Shown: positions 1 to 11,866, counted from the first letter of the stretch. The stretch is DNA of 64,000 nucleotides from Akebia trifoliata (GCA_017979445.1 CM030707.1:21086586-21150585), one strand, 5' to 3'. The notes: a model not told the origin generated them from the letters alone. A program made the numbers and translations.

Positions 1-121
1 GATACTTGTGGCGAAAATACAGATGAAAAGTGACAGAAACCATAAGCTCGCAACATTGCTAAGCTGCATTAGAAAGATAAAACAAAAAAATTATTAAAGA
101 CCAGCAAAACTATAAAACTAA

Positions 122-481
122 CCCTTTCCTTACTAAGCTAGTAAGATTTTAAGCCTTACTAAGATCATTTTGCTCAAATGGATTACCACAGTGGCCAAAT
201 CCAACACCACAGCCCTCTAGATTTCATGGAAAAACTCAGATAAAAAATAAAAAATTCTTTTGGACTAGATCCAAGATTTTGAAAATGGATGGCTACAAAA
301 CTTCCACCAAACTCCCAAATTTAAAATTAAAATTCAACGATGAAAAATAACTTTTTTTGGGAATTTTTTTTTTCTTTCAAAGTTCATAGAATTTTGTCCT
401 CTACAGCCCCCTGAAGCATCAGATTATGGTTTTTGATGCCAAAAATTGAGCCCAAACTGTAAGGTTAGTTGGACTCAAACT
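122..481. repeat. MITE-like element (TTACTAAG/TTAGTAAG family) in CESA intron 13
   Basis: The left end has CCTTACTAAG with an inverted partner nearby, and the right end has GTAAGGTTAGTTGGACTC. Related sequence with the same end motifs and the internal ATCAGATTATG and GATCCAAG words recurs at about 7852-8205, 21430-21610 and 25600-25935. No protein coding. Borders are approximate and the superfamily is not resolved. Confidence 0.55.
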
Positions 482-537
482 ATAAAACCAAGATTTATAT
501 GCATACTTTGACACTAATCAGCAGGTAAATCTAATAC

Positions 538-3500
538 CTCCGGAGTGATAAATTTCCCTGTGAGAAGGCATACAGCTGGTAAGGTACAGTAAGCCAGTAA
601 TGGAATCGAGGTCCATGGATATATTGTAGCATTTATGTAAGATAGTCGCTCTAGCCATTTAAGACCACCTCCATACCCATACCAGAGAGGACAGTGTCTG
701 CTCAAGAAAATTTCAACAGAACCAAGAGCCCATCGAAGGACTTGGTGCAGACGATCAGAAAGATTGATGGGTGCAGACCCTTTAAATGCCGGCCTCGAAG
801 GAATACAATATATGGATCGCCACCCATGACAATGCATCTTAAAACCCGTCAAGATATCCTCTGTAACGGAACCATAGATCCATCCCACCTGGATAAAAAT
901 AATGAAAGTTTAGTGAAGATCTGAATCATGGTTTTAAATCTCGTCCGAGACTGAGATGACTCGCCCAAATCATCTCGGTATCATCCATGAACGAGACGGA
1001 TAGACAAGCCATCTCATATGAGCAAAATCTCACGAGACATATGAGATCGACTCGGAAGAGATTTTGAAAATATTAGACGAGTCAGTAAAACTCGTCTGAG
1101 TCAACTGGGATTTTGTATATTTTAATTAAAATAATTAACTATTTAATTTTTTAAATATTTATTATCTAAATAAAACATGATTTAATGATTAAACATCTTC
1201 TAAACTACCTTACTTTATAATAATAAAAAAATTATAATTTTTTTATATCAATATGTATGAATAAATGGTTTATCTCGTCCGAGTTGAATCGACTAGTCTG
1301 AGACAACTCAGTCTCCTCCATGAGTGAGATGAGACATTAAAACGAATTTTGAAACCATGATCTAACTAGAAGCCAACCACACTTGTAAAGGAGGATTTAA
1401 GCAAGCAAGGTTATAGTTTTACCTCTTTTCCCCAATCTGTCTTGTCTTCATAGCCACAGCTGATAACATGAATGGCTTCTTTTAGCAATGATGCAGGGCT
1501 AGCACCTTTCAATGGCCCACCATTCTCAAGCAGAGTAGATGCAACAAACACAGGGGACTGCCCAAACTTCTTTTCCAACTTCTGCTCAGACATCAGAGCA
1601 GATTTCTCACTCTCAATTCCTGGAAAATATAAAAATTCTTCAAAATTCGGTTGACGAAATCACAAGAAAATAACAAAAGCAAGACCGAGAGTGAGAGAGA
1701 GAGACTTGGAGAATGGGTCCACTCCATCTATATAGCAAATATATAACAAAAGACAAAGATTCATAATTCTAAAATTAACTACTTCGACAACATAAATTGC
1801 ATTAATATCAACCATTAAGTTCTACAATCTTTTCAATCAATATTTGAAAGAAAATCTTTTGAGTTTCAAAACAGAACCATCCTAGTCAATTACACACTAT
1901 GCCAATTTCTGACTTGGCAGAATCTCTCTCCTGCAGGCAAACTGTGACTTGCAATGTGTTAGAACTTAGAATAAGAGAGCTGCTATTGGCACCTAAACTT
2001 TTACTTATTAAAACCCAATTTAAAATAAAGAAAACAAGCGAATGGATAAGAATAAGTAAAAGTGGGGGTGCCAATAGAAACCTTTTTTGGGGGGCTAGAA
2101 TTCTATTTTTTGGGTTTAAAATTTGATATGAGCGTAATCATAATTGTAAACAACTACTGAAATAGTTTGAACGAGTGTTATAATGTTTTGTAATGTTTAG
2201 ATCATAATTTGAGCCAAACCTTTGTAATGTTTGGAGAGTGTTTTAGTCTATTATTGACGTGTGATAAATAATTTAAGATATTGGGGTGTAATAAGTAAAA
2301 GTTAGGATGCCAGTAGCAGCTCTTTAAAATAAATATATGAGCAAGTCTTTGAGCACTGGTTTTAACAGGAGGGTTAACCGACATGAGACATTTGGTCGTT
2401 CAAATTTTCCAAAACCCATTGCGACTATTAAATGAACACGCTCAATTTCCAAAGATACACTCTATGATGATAACGATTACCCCTCATTAAACAAGACAAA
2501 CTTTACCTTCAACGCCCTCTTCAATACCCTCCAAAGCAAATACAGGTGCTCCTGCCTCTCCTCTCCTTGAGTTCCTCTTTTTCTTCTCAGACTTGGCCTT
2601 CGTAGTCTTCTTTTTCTTCCTTCCTGAGAAAAGGCATCCACAGCAGCACCATTTAGGCAAGCAGTTGCAGGTCCTTGTAGGTGGCTTCTTTGTCTTTGGA
2701 GCATCAAAACCATAGAGTGCTTGCCTTCTGAAAACACATCCAGTCCCAACATAAATGGGACCTTGAATCCCATCCAAGCCTTTCATGTTGATCTGTCAAA
2801 AACAACTACCATTAGTTGCACATAATTAACAAACATTAGATAATGGAAAGTAGAACAAAAGACTAGAATATTCTGTGCTTACATCAAAGAATACAGTGTT
2901 CCTGTTAGCATAACGATCATGACGATCAATACCATCAAACCTCTGCGGAAATTGCACATAGCACACTTTCTTTCCCAACAATGGGTCCATCATGAAACAC
3001 ATTCCCTCCCTAAGAGCCTTGCTGTTGTTGATGTAGTGATCACAATCCAAGTTCAATAGATAAGGTGCATTTGTGAGCACAGCAGAGACTCTGACCTGTT
3101 TTTCAGACATATCTGCCACAAAGTGAGAAACCGTACACTTTCTTGGAAGTAATGTGATTGTCCGTAAGTCACTTACCAAGGCATTCATGGCACCAGCCTT
3201 TTTGTGATGATTGAATCCAGGTCTCTTTTCTCTAGAGACATACACAAGGCGTGGTAATTCATTTCCATCCGTATCAAGTCCCCCACTTTGACCTAGAAAG
3301 ACCTAGAATTGATCCAAATGGATCCTTAGAGATAGGGTGAATGAAATTGTTTATAATCATGGATGAAACTAAGAATCTCTATACCTGAATCATTCCAGGA
3401 TGATCACGAACATTATTCCCGGGCCAAGGAGACCCATCTTGCATAGTCCACCCTTCTTCTGGAACCTTTTGAGCCTTGGCAACCAAAGCATTGATCCGAA

Positions 3501-6316
3501 CTTTGAACTCCTCATATTCCCTCTGCAAGCATAATCCAACACACGTTTACCAAGTTAACCAGAAAAGCCACCAATAAGAAGTGGTGGTAGCAATTGTACT
3601 TCATTTTTTTTGCTTATTGGGTATACCCACCCTTCGAGTGAGACTAATCCCACGGTCACACACACCACCCCCTCAAAAAGTCCTACATGCAACTGGTTGA
3701 GTCGAGGGTCAACCAGACCCTGGAGAGAAGGGGGAAGAAGGGTGGGGGGGTCGAACACTTGGCCTACCCTTTCTGGGGAGCTTATCAAGGCTCGGCTTGC
3801 CACTAGGCCAACCCCTTGGGGTTGTGGTGGTGGCAATGTGATTACGTGATAACTGAGACTTATCTTCAACCTCATTACCTTCATTGCCCTTCGATCCTTT
3901 ATAAATGATGGTAAGATTTTATCCTTAAGATAATCTATCTTCTGGGCAAAGTAAAACTCTGGTGCCCGTGGCTCAATGTTGAATTTCTTACAGAACGGAA
4001 CCCATTTTCTTGCAAACTCAGACGTTTCTGATAAAGCTTCAAATGTCAGCATAGCTGCACCATCATCAGAAACATAGCAGGATACCTTGTCAACAGGGTA
4101 GTCCACAGCAAGAATGGAAAGAACAGTGTTTGCAGTTACTAGAGGGGGCTCTTTTAAAGGGTCCACTGTGCTCACAAATAAATCAACTTCTGCGAGTTGT
4201 GAGGGCTGCCCTTCCTTCTCATACCTGAACGGATTATTAACAGGATTATGTTTTGATTAAAGAGAACAAAAAAAAATTAAGTACACCATAGTAAGCCAAG
4301 CACTGACCTCAAGGACAACCTATCAAGATAAGTTTCCCTTTCAATTGGGAGCCATTTCGGGAACTGATCGAGAATCCACGAAATGCCAAACCAAATCTCA
4401 CAGATGACAGATATGAGCCACAATGGGTAAGCGTCATTCACGGGATGCAGGACCCTGTAATGAAAGAAAAACCCAAGCACCACAAGACGGATTATGATGA
4501 TCATCCGATAAGGGTTGATCCGGCTCGATGGCAGAGGCAACTTTCTTGATAATGGTTGTCTACCTTCATCCATTCTGATCAAAGAGAAGTTGAAAGCACA
4601 GATTTTAGATTCACGATAACAACAGTCCTTACTGGAAAGAGTGTAGAAGTCAATTTCCATAGCATTTTATAGTTAATGATTTAAAATGTTACTAAGGTAT
4701 GACAAAAGTACAAGATAGAAAAAGAAAATTCCCACAATTCATCACCAAGAGAGTCACAAATCATCACTATCATATAATCATAATAAAAAAATTCTTTAAT
4801 TTATTTTAAAAGAGACAGCCACAGTAGAAATGCCATATGATTAACCATTGAATGTTCCTCATCGATGGTCACCTCGACCATCGCTTTTTTTTAACATAAT
4901 TTCCACATATCTTTCAGAAGGGGAAAAAAACAACCAAATTATCGACCACAAAATCAATAGAAATATTCCTTCAATATATTTTCAATTCTTATGAGATTTA
5001 TTTGAGTGCTTACATGGGTAGATCTGGTCCATCACCATCGTTGTCCCAATCTTTGCCACCATTCCCATTCTTCATTACTTGTAACCTATCTTGCTTTTGT
5101 TTCCAATTCTCCATCCTCTCCTTCCAAGCAACACTTCCATAACCATAAGCAGCCAAGTCCTTAGAGGGATCCATGGATCTGGGTTGAACTACAAAATATA
5201 ATTTCCAGGTTGGTGAACAAGTTCCAAACTCAAAATAAAAATAAAAAATGTGCATGGGATCAGAAAGGAAAAAACCTACACTGATCCAAGACCAAAACTG
5301 TGGGACAAACAAAGAAAATTAAAACCAAAATGAAAGATCCAACATCCAAGTACCTGGAAGTGTAGGATCTGGGAAAGGGAGGGGGTGAATCCGTTTCCCT
5401 CCACCACCCATGAAAGAAGGGACCAAGGCATGTTGTTCAGGAGGAATATCATCAACCTACAGCACCAATATTACATATCAGGAAAAACCCATTCAAAATA
5501 ATCCTAAAAAAAAGGTCAAAGGAATACAACCCAATGAAAAGGAGTAACCCATACACATAGTTAACCGTTTAGTTAAAAGGGAAGAAAATAAAGAAGCAAG
5601 TTATGTAGAGGTGGTGAAGTATACCATCTGGCCATTTGTAAGCAAAGGAACTTGAGGCATAGTGTGGACTACTTGAGGCATGTCCATATCACCAGCTCTT
5701 CCATAACTCATGTGACCTTGAAGCATGGCTTCTGCAAGATACTGATGCATATCTTGCTTATTTCTTCCCATGAAATTAAACTCATTCTCAAGATCATCTA
5801 TGCCATCTTCTTCTTCATCGCCCGCAACTCTTGCACACCCTACAAATTTGCAAAAAATCGTTATAAAAAACCCGCAACGAAATTCAAAAAACCCAAATAT
5901 AAAAATTCGATGCCGTGAAAAGGGTACATTTCATTACCTTTGAGACGTTTGAACCTAGTTTTGCATTGTGGACAGACCTGGCTTCCTTCTTGACGTTCAT
6001 ACTCGTAACAAGTCCTACAAATTGGAAATGCACACTCGTTGCAAGCGACGAAGAGCTCTCCATCGACCGTGAGCCCAACATCATCACCACAAATCTGGCA
6101 AGTTTGTCCACTTAATTGCTGCAACGGCTTCGGCTGCAAAACAAGAAACACAGAGAGAGAGAGAGAGAATCAAAACCTCACAATTCTTCTTAATTTGAGA
6201 AAAACTGACCCAGTCAATCAATGCAGGTGACTTACTGCTGATTCTACTTCTTGACGGATCACCACGAGTTCGTTCCTGTTGTGAGAGCCTGCAACTAGAC
6301 CTGCACTGGCCTCCAT
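538..6316 (-). CDS. CESA: Cellulose synthase catalytic subunit, CESA6-like, 13 exons, 3' end outside window
   Basis: Family role: plasma-membrane glycosyltransferase (GT2) that polymerises UDP-glucose into cellulose within rosette complexes. Exons deduced from splice sites and homology: 6316-6236, 6133-5938, 5839-5625, 5456-5354, 5188-5014, 4574-4308, 4224-3879, 3522-3385, 3302-3177, 3095-2883, 2792-2507, 1619-1423, 888-538. All phases join into 898 codons. Seen: RING-type zinc finger with Cys 39, 42, 58, 61, 66, 69, 81 and 84; two N-terminal membrane spans (about 281-297 and 308-325); catalytic DDG (399-400), DCD (566-568), TED (791-792) and QVLRW (830-834); a third span near 872-891. The start [17 protein letters not shown] is typical of CESA, and the ATG has G at +4. 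Full-length relatives have about 1,080-1,095 residues, so roughly 185 C-terminal residues (remaining membrane spans) lie left of position 1. The class-specific region (CNCLPKWCC, Lys-rich) and [11 protein letters not shown] favour the CESA6/2/5 group. No disabling change seen. Confidence 0.96.
927..1359. mobile_element. hAT-type MITE (CATGGTTT family) in CESA intron 12
   Basis: The termini are inverted: it starts CATGGTTTTAAATCTCG and ends TTTTGAAACCATG. The flanking 8-mers ATCTGAAT (919-926) and ATCTAACT (1360-1367) agree at 6 of 8 positions, suggesting an aged 8-bp target duplication. Length is 433 bp with no coding capacity. The subterminal sequence has many GACTCG/CGAGTC-type motifs. A close relative of 431 bp with a perfect 8-bp duplication sits at 48454-48884. 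Confidence 0.75.
3096..3176 (-). other. 81-nt in-frame intron in CESA (intron 9)
   Basis: The intron starts GTAAGT and ends AACAG between the codons for MNAL and VRVSAVL. It is exactly 27 codons and has no in-frame stop. Known CESA proteins lack these residues, so it must normally be removed. Retention would insert 27 residues 16 residues upstream of the catalytic DCD motif without breaking the frame. Confidence 0.9.
3595..3823 (-). mobile_element. tRNA-derived SINE in CESA intron 7
   Basis: On the minus strand the element has a pol III A box (TGGCCTAGTGG, 3800-3810) and a B box (GTTCGACCC, 3748-3756) about 45 bp apart, then a 3' part ending in an A-rich tail. It is flanked by a near-perfect 14-bp direct repeat, GTGGTGGTAGCAAT (3581-3594) and GTGGTGGTGGCAAT (3824-3837), as expected for target-primed insertion. 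It is GC-richer than the surrounding intron. It has the same orientation as CESA. The family name is not known to me. Confidence 0.8.
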
Positions 6317-6532
6317 CGCTCACAGACTAATGGCCAATGTGCGAAAAATCCGATTTTTCTCCAGATCTGTCTGTTTTCTGGAATACCCAGACAGCAAAAT
6401 TCGATTTTTTTTTCAGATAGTGATGATGGTGAAAGAGATAATCGCGAGATCTCCAAGAAAGAAAGAACACTGAGAGAACCCACCGACGAAAAGTCCCCTT
6501 CTTTCACTCACTTATTATTCCTTTCTTCTTAC
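6317..6532 (-). promoter_or_regulatory. Likely 5' leader of the CESA gene
   Basis: Read on the minus strand, this stretch upstream of the CESA ATG is rich in CT and GA, as plant leaders often are, and contains no ATG before the start codon. No convincing TATA box is visible at a fixed distance; the further upstream sequence (6533-6660) is AT-rich and offers many weak candidates. The transcription start is not determinable, and a leader intron cannot be excluded. Confidence 0.45.
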
Positions 6533-7285
6533 CTCAACCAACAATAATAATAAATTTAAAATAATAAAATAAAAAAAAAAAACTCCACATAATACATTCT
6601 CTTTCGGTAAAAAAAAAAATCAAATACCTTCAGAGAAGAAAAAGAAGCCAAGAAAGAAGACGATACCGTAGAGAGAAAATGAATAATAAAATAGAAAAAC
6701 TAGAAACCCTAACCCTAATTTCAATCCACAACTCATAACAATTAAAAATATCAGTTGTCCTTCTCTGGTTCTAATCTACATTTATTAAGATCTCCGCCGA
6801 CACCGCCAATGCGTTAAAAATCAAGTTAACCTCTCTCACTTTGTTCTCTAAAAGGAATTTTACAGAACTCTTAAGACGATTAAAAAATAAAAATAAGTTA
6901 TGGGTTCTAAATAATAAGTTTGGTCAAAGGGGTTTAACACTTAACAATACTTTAAACAAAGAAGAGTTACGTTGTAACAGAGAGAGAAAAAGACGTATAA
7001 TTAAACCATAAATTAATGAATAAATGAGATAAATTATAAATTAGACTAAAAATACAAACAAAGAAAACAAGAAGAAACAGTGAAAAATTAAAGGCAGAAA
7101 GACAGCTCTGCACATGTGGGGCTTTAGCAATCACATCGTGAAACTGGCAGCTGCCGGTTCTCCCCTCCACCACCACCATCACCACTTTCAACTATGTTCT
7201 GTTTCTCATCACTCCTACGACCCCACCACATCTACCCCTCTGTGTATCTTTCTTTTCTCCTCTTAAACGTACTTTCATTTCACAG
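6533..7285. other. CESA upstream region, no further gene
   Basis: AT-rich sequence upstream of CESA holding the telo-box and poly-A/T runs. No second gene, tRNA or clear transposon border seen. Confidence 0.5.
6704..6718. promoter_or_regulatory. Telo-box (AAACCCTAACCCTAA) upstream of CESA
   Basis: Two telomere-repeat units, AAACCCTAACCCTAA, lie about 390 bp upstream of the CESA start codon. Telo-boxes are known plant promoter elements, best known in genes active in dividing cells. A role here is inference; the position is reasonable for a promoter or leader element. Confidence 0.4.
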
Positions 7286-7572
7286 GACATAAAATGGGTC
7301 GGATCTATATATTCATTTTAAGATATGAATATAAAATTCGAATCCGGATTTGACATATCCCAACCCATCGGGTCGGGTTGAACTGTATTTTTCACATGAA
7401 AGACATCTCTCAATTCAGATCAATCGGGTGGGGTGGGGTGTGGTAATTTGGGTTAATGGACATTAAATCATATTTGACCCATTTTTTATACGGATCTACA
7501 CCAACTATCGTACACGGTTAAATTTAGTGTTTGGGAATATTCCCATTTATAGTCAAATCCAACCCTTTTTAT
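7286..7572. repeat. MITE-like element with CATAAAATGGGTC ends
   Basis: It begins ACATAAAATGGGTCGGAT and ends with the inverted counterpart (AATCCAACCCTTTTTATGT). Related copies occur in SMC4 introns at about 53099-53372 and from about 47561. No clear target duplication could be read, so the borders are approximate. Confidence 0.55.
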
Positions 7573-7851
7573 GTCCCATACTTATACTGATACTTTTCAA
7601 GGGATATGATTTCATGTGACTAGATGTTATTTAGATAAAATATTCTTGTTCATTTTAGATTAATTAAAATAATTGTCGTTATTATTTGATGTGGATGAAT
7701 AATAAGTTACTACTTGAAGCATAATATCAGTATGCTTTTTTTACTCTGAAGTATAGTTAATATTTAGTTAACTAACGATGCACTTACGTCACACCTCCTT
7801 CAAGACCCAGTAACGGAACAGTCGACGGATGTTACGTTTATTTTAATTTAG

Positions 7852-8205
7852 GGTGAGTTTGGTATAGAGTCCAACTAACCTTACTATGTTAGTAAGGATT
7901 TCACCATTGTTAAGAGTCCTTGGACTCACCTTGTGGCGTCCGAAAACATAATCTGATGCATTGGGATTCTATGAACTTTAAATATAAAAAAAAATTATTT
8001 TTTACCGTTTAATTTTCATTTTAAATTTAGGACTTATGTGAAAGTTAAATAACCATCCATTTTCAAAACCAAGGATCAAGTCCAAAGTAAATTAGTTTTC
8101 AAATTAGGTTTTTTTTATTTGAGTTTTTCGTTGAAATTTAGAGGATTGTGGTGTTAGATTTCTAAGGTGGTACACCATTGCAAAACAACCCTTAGTAAGG
8201 CTTGA
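7852..8205. repeat. MITE-like element (TTACTAAG family)
   Basis: It shares end motifs (ACCTTACTATGTTAGTAAGG; CTTAGTAAGGCTTGAAATC) and the internal AATCTGATGCAT word with the elements in CESA intron 13 and at 25600-25935. Non-coding; borders approximate. Confidence 0.5.
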
Positions 8206-8269
8206 AATCTTAGACATATCTCTCCACGTTTTAGTCAATATTTGCCATACCCTTATGCTTTTACTCATA

Positions 8270-8450
8270 AAGTCGTGATGGGGTGACACATGATTTAATG
8301 TGATTCTCACAATTCTGACGTGGACATGCATACATAATCGTAGATGATTTTTAATCGTATCGCGAGAAAACACATATATGATTATGTGCACATCCCACAT
8401 TAGACTTGTGAGAATCGCAGTAAATACCTTATGTTATTCCAGCATTTTCC
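8270..8450. mobile_element. Mutator-like foldback MITE with 9-bp duplication
   Basis: This 181-bp hairpin-like element is flanked by the perfect 9-bp direct repeat TTACTCATA (8261-8269 and 8451-8459). The right end, TTATTCCAGCATTTTCC, matches other family members, and the loop has the family's inverted ATCGTAGATGATTTT-type words. A 9-bp duplication is the hallmark of Mutator-like elements. Confidence 0.8.
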
Positions 8451-8456
8451 TTACTC

Positions 8457-8967
8457 ATAACATACCTCCCTTGACCTCCTCCTTCGTCTCGATTTCTATG
8501 AAATAACCTAAATACCCTCATCTTTAATAAGTAATAATAATAAAAAATTAAGAATTTTTCTTCTCAAACCCATTAGTCATTGTCAAACTCTTCAATTTCT
8601 ATGATAAATTATTCTTAATCTATAAACCTCGTTTTCAATCCATTAATTTCAACTTAGGATTAGTTCTTAGTTGAAAATCCTTGATTTTTCTATTAAATAT
8701 TTCATTATTTTCTACTTCAAAAATCAAATCTTCGTCGTGAGGTTTGAAGCTAGGAGTAGATCAATAGAATTTATTTTATTTTTTTTTCGAAAGTTGAAGT
8801 AGAAAGAAACTTAAAGTTGAAGAGTAAGATCATATTTGTTACTTAAGGTTGAAGATGATTGGTTCTAAAACAAGAAAAAGTATTTTCTAATTACAAGTTC
8901 AAGATGAGGGCATTTAGGTCATTTATTATTAGTCCATAAGAGAAAATGAGGCTAAGGGGCATGTTAT
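8457..8967. repeat. Foldback element with imperfect inverted ends
   Basis: ATAACATACCTCCCTTGACC at the left pairs with GGCTAAGGGGCATGTTAT at the right. The inverted match continues inward through AAATACCCTCATCTT against AAGATGAGGGCATTT. Non-coding; target duplication not evident. Confidence 0.5.
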
Positions 8968-9185
8968 CCGTTTTAAAAAAACCATGATTAACTCAAATAT
9001 TCAACACAGAGGTATATATGTAAATTGATGTGTTTTATTTGTGAGTTTAAACTTTGTGTGTGTTTTTATTCAATCCTTAAAAAAGAAAACATTTACTATA
9101 CTAGGATATGATAAGAAAAAAGTTTGGTAGCATTAGAGTCATATTACCGACTCGTTTCCTCGTTTTGGACCCCTACAAGCATATC

Positions 9186-9744
9186 TAGGGGTGTTAATGG
9201 GTGGGTTTTAGTTTGCTTCCTAAGGAACTTAGAACCATAACCACTATATTTATTTTGATTTAGATTATTGTCGATTTCGGGTTCAATTCCAAAATAAATA
9301 AAACTTGATCCAGAACCGCCAAAAAACATGGGTACCCATCGATTCCGATTCTCAAAAATCAAATGAGAAAAAAAAAATTTTCAAATCATTATAAAACTTT
9401 TTTCCTTAAAAAAAATTTAAAATATTAACTAAACAATTATTAACTAAATTATAATTTGTTATACTAAAGATACAAATTAATGATTTTTTCTAAAAATAAA
9501 AATTAATCTTAATTAAAATTAATAAATTTTTAGAAGATATAACTCTTTTTAAATTCCAATGGACAATTTATATGAAAAATTGAAGATCTTTATATAACAT
9601 GCATTAATTTTGATATAAGAGAATATCTTAAATCATTTATAGAATGAAAAGAAATGACAAAATAAATCGGTTTCAATAAAAATGAACAAGAATCGGGGGT
9701 TTTAACTTCGGTTTTGATTAAATGGGTACCCATTGACACCCCTA
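9186..9744. mobile_element. hAT-type MITE (TAGGGGTG family)
   Basis: The element begins TAGGGGTGTTAATGGGT and ends ACCCATTGACACCCCTA. The flanking 8-mers are AGCATATC (9178-9185) and AGCGTATC (9745-9752), one mismatch apart, which fits an 8-bp hAT target duplication. It is 559 bp and very AT-rich inside, with no transposase. Confidence 0.78.
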
Positions 9745-10248
9745 AGCGTATCGTGTTTGTTACGAACATTTGATGAATGGTTGATTTCTCACTTCACTTA
9801 AAAATGGAGTATTCAAAAGTAAACCAATAAGGAAGTGGCTCATTCCTGGTTATAGCTCAAGTTTATGAGAAGCATGGTTGTCAACAAGATATGTGATTTT
9901 TACCTATTTGTCCAAAAAACAATCAAAATCAAAATCAAAATTCTCAAACTAAACCACCTCTAAAACAACAAATGAATTTTTTCATCATTTCATACCTTAA
10001 TTTTTCTTACAATTCTCAAATTATGCTACTTGAACCATTAAACATGCATTTTTTTTACCATTTTATCCCTCAATTTGTTCAATCATCTGAAATTTGCTAA
10101 CCATATGTCTACCATCTATTGTCACTTTATTGGTTATGTTTGCATCCAGTTTCTTTCTTTCTACACGTGTTATCTCTCTCTCTCCACAACTAGTAAAATG
10201 CATTTATTGCACATGATTACTTAAAGAATTATATATATTTATATACAT

Positions 10249-10605
10249 GGGGACAGCCAACGTAAGGGAGCCAACGATTTTTCTTATATGGGTTAAAAGT
10301 ATCGATTCGTTGATTTTTTTTTTTTTCTTTTAGGATGATCTCTATGATGAAAAGATCATCTTCACAAAATATCAAACCAACCTGAAACTTTCAATCTCAT
10401 TTACAAATTAATGGTAAAAGCTTTTAAACTACTTTTGATGGGGTTAGACGTTTCAGATTGGGCTGATTTTTTGTGAGGATAATCTCCTCGCCGCAGAGAT
10501 CATCCAGTCAGGAGATCATCCTTACAAAATATCAACCTAATCCAAAAAACTTAACCCATATAGGAAAATTTTTGGCTCCCTAACACTTGTTGCCGAACAC
10601 TACCC
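10249..10605. mobile_element. TA-flanked foldback element, divergent copy
   Basis: It belongs to the palindromic family described at 17255-19866: the outer ends are GGGGACAGCCAACGTAAGGG and a right end with CTCCCTAACACTTGTTGCC, with internal GATGATCTC/GAGATCATC hairpin arms and a GATGGGGTTAGA centre. The arms are diverged, so this copy is old. Confidence 0.65.
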
Positions 10606-11866
10606 ATAATAATAATAAAACACAACTGTATAGACAACTTTTGTGGGAAATAAACTTCCATCCAACTAGGATAAACATCCCATACAATTACAGTTTTTGT
10701 GGGACCTACTTTATCAACTTTTCACTTCACCCCTTAATTTTACTATATTTTCTCTTTTACTCCTTTAACCCAATTATTAGTTTTTGTTTTTTACTTGTTA
10801 GTTTCAAAAAAAAACTAATAATGCCGTCTAACTTTATTTTTTCACATTTACACCATTAATCCAAAAGAAGATGTCGTGTTATAGGCACAAGAGAACTTTA
10901 GTATATATATATATTATATATATATATACGAGAGGACTATTTAAGGGATCAAAAAATCTTACAATGTGTTTTGAAAATAAAGTGTCACGTCCTCATTTAG
11001 GATCTAGATTTTCTCAAATCTTCAGGGTGGTGAGAAAAAAATAAAATCAAAATTTTCAAATTTTAAATACAATGTGAATTTCTTTCAAATAATTTTGATA
11101 GAATTTTCCTAAAAATTGGACTTATGAAAAATTTTCACCTGTTTAATCAAAATTCATATATTCAACCATCATATCATATCGAATATATATATATATATAT
11201 AATTCCTAAAAAACATAATTATAAGTACAACTCAAATATGTTATATACATCAACTACACATCCCACATCGATCGATAGTTATCTACGTCATATACATTAA
11301 CTCTCACTCTCTGGACATATACATACAAGAAGACACAATACACATAATACTAATATATACAAGGAAGTCCAAATATACAACAATAGTTTCATTAAACTTT
11401 AATCGCAGCTCACATATAATATAAATAATATTCATCATTATGATCCTGCGATCCCTCTATATAATGTTCTCCATAAAGAACAAACATCTTAGTAGTTGGG
11501 GTATCTTTAATGTTTTATTAGTAGAGTGAGTAACGAAAAAATTACTCAATAGTAAACTCACATTTCAAATTAATAGTTCTAACATGAATGGTTAAATAAG
11601 TTAATCTATTATAAATAATGCAGATTTTTAAATAAGTAAATAAAACGAATAAAACTATAAACATATTAATTATTACTAAAGTAGTAATGAAACATCTTTC
11701 AACTCATAATAAGATAAAAGAAACAGTAATTCTATTTGAGGGGTATGAGTGTCAAAGTCGTTAGAAAGTGATCAAACTCTAAAGAATGTAGGAGCAATGG
11801 CATGTAATTTACAATGGAGAATTATAACTTTTAGGATAATTATATTTGATAAGCTCTTAACAACTT
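10606..11866. other. AT-rich intergenic stretch, TA microsatellites only
   Basis: It contains several short TA tracts (about 10900-10928 and 11184-11200). No gene, domain or bounded transposon was recognised. Confidence 0.5.

Noticed and set aside
3555..4175. 206-codon minus-strand open frame as a single gene
   Set aside because: It is CESA exon 7 read through into intron 7 and the SINE; the true exon ends at the GTAATG donor at 3878.
6295..6507. Upstream open frame overlapping the CESA start
   Set aside because: It begins with GTG, not ATG; the leader has no upstream ATG.
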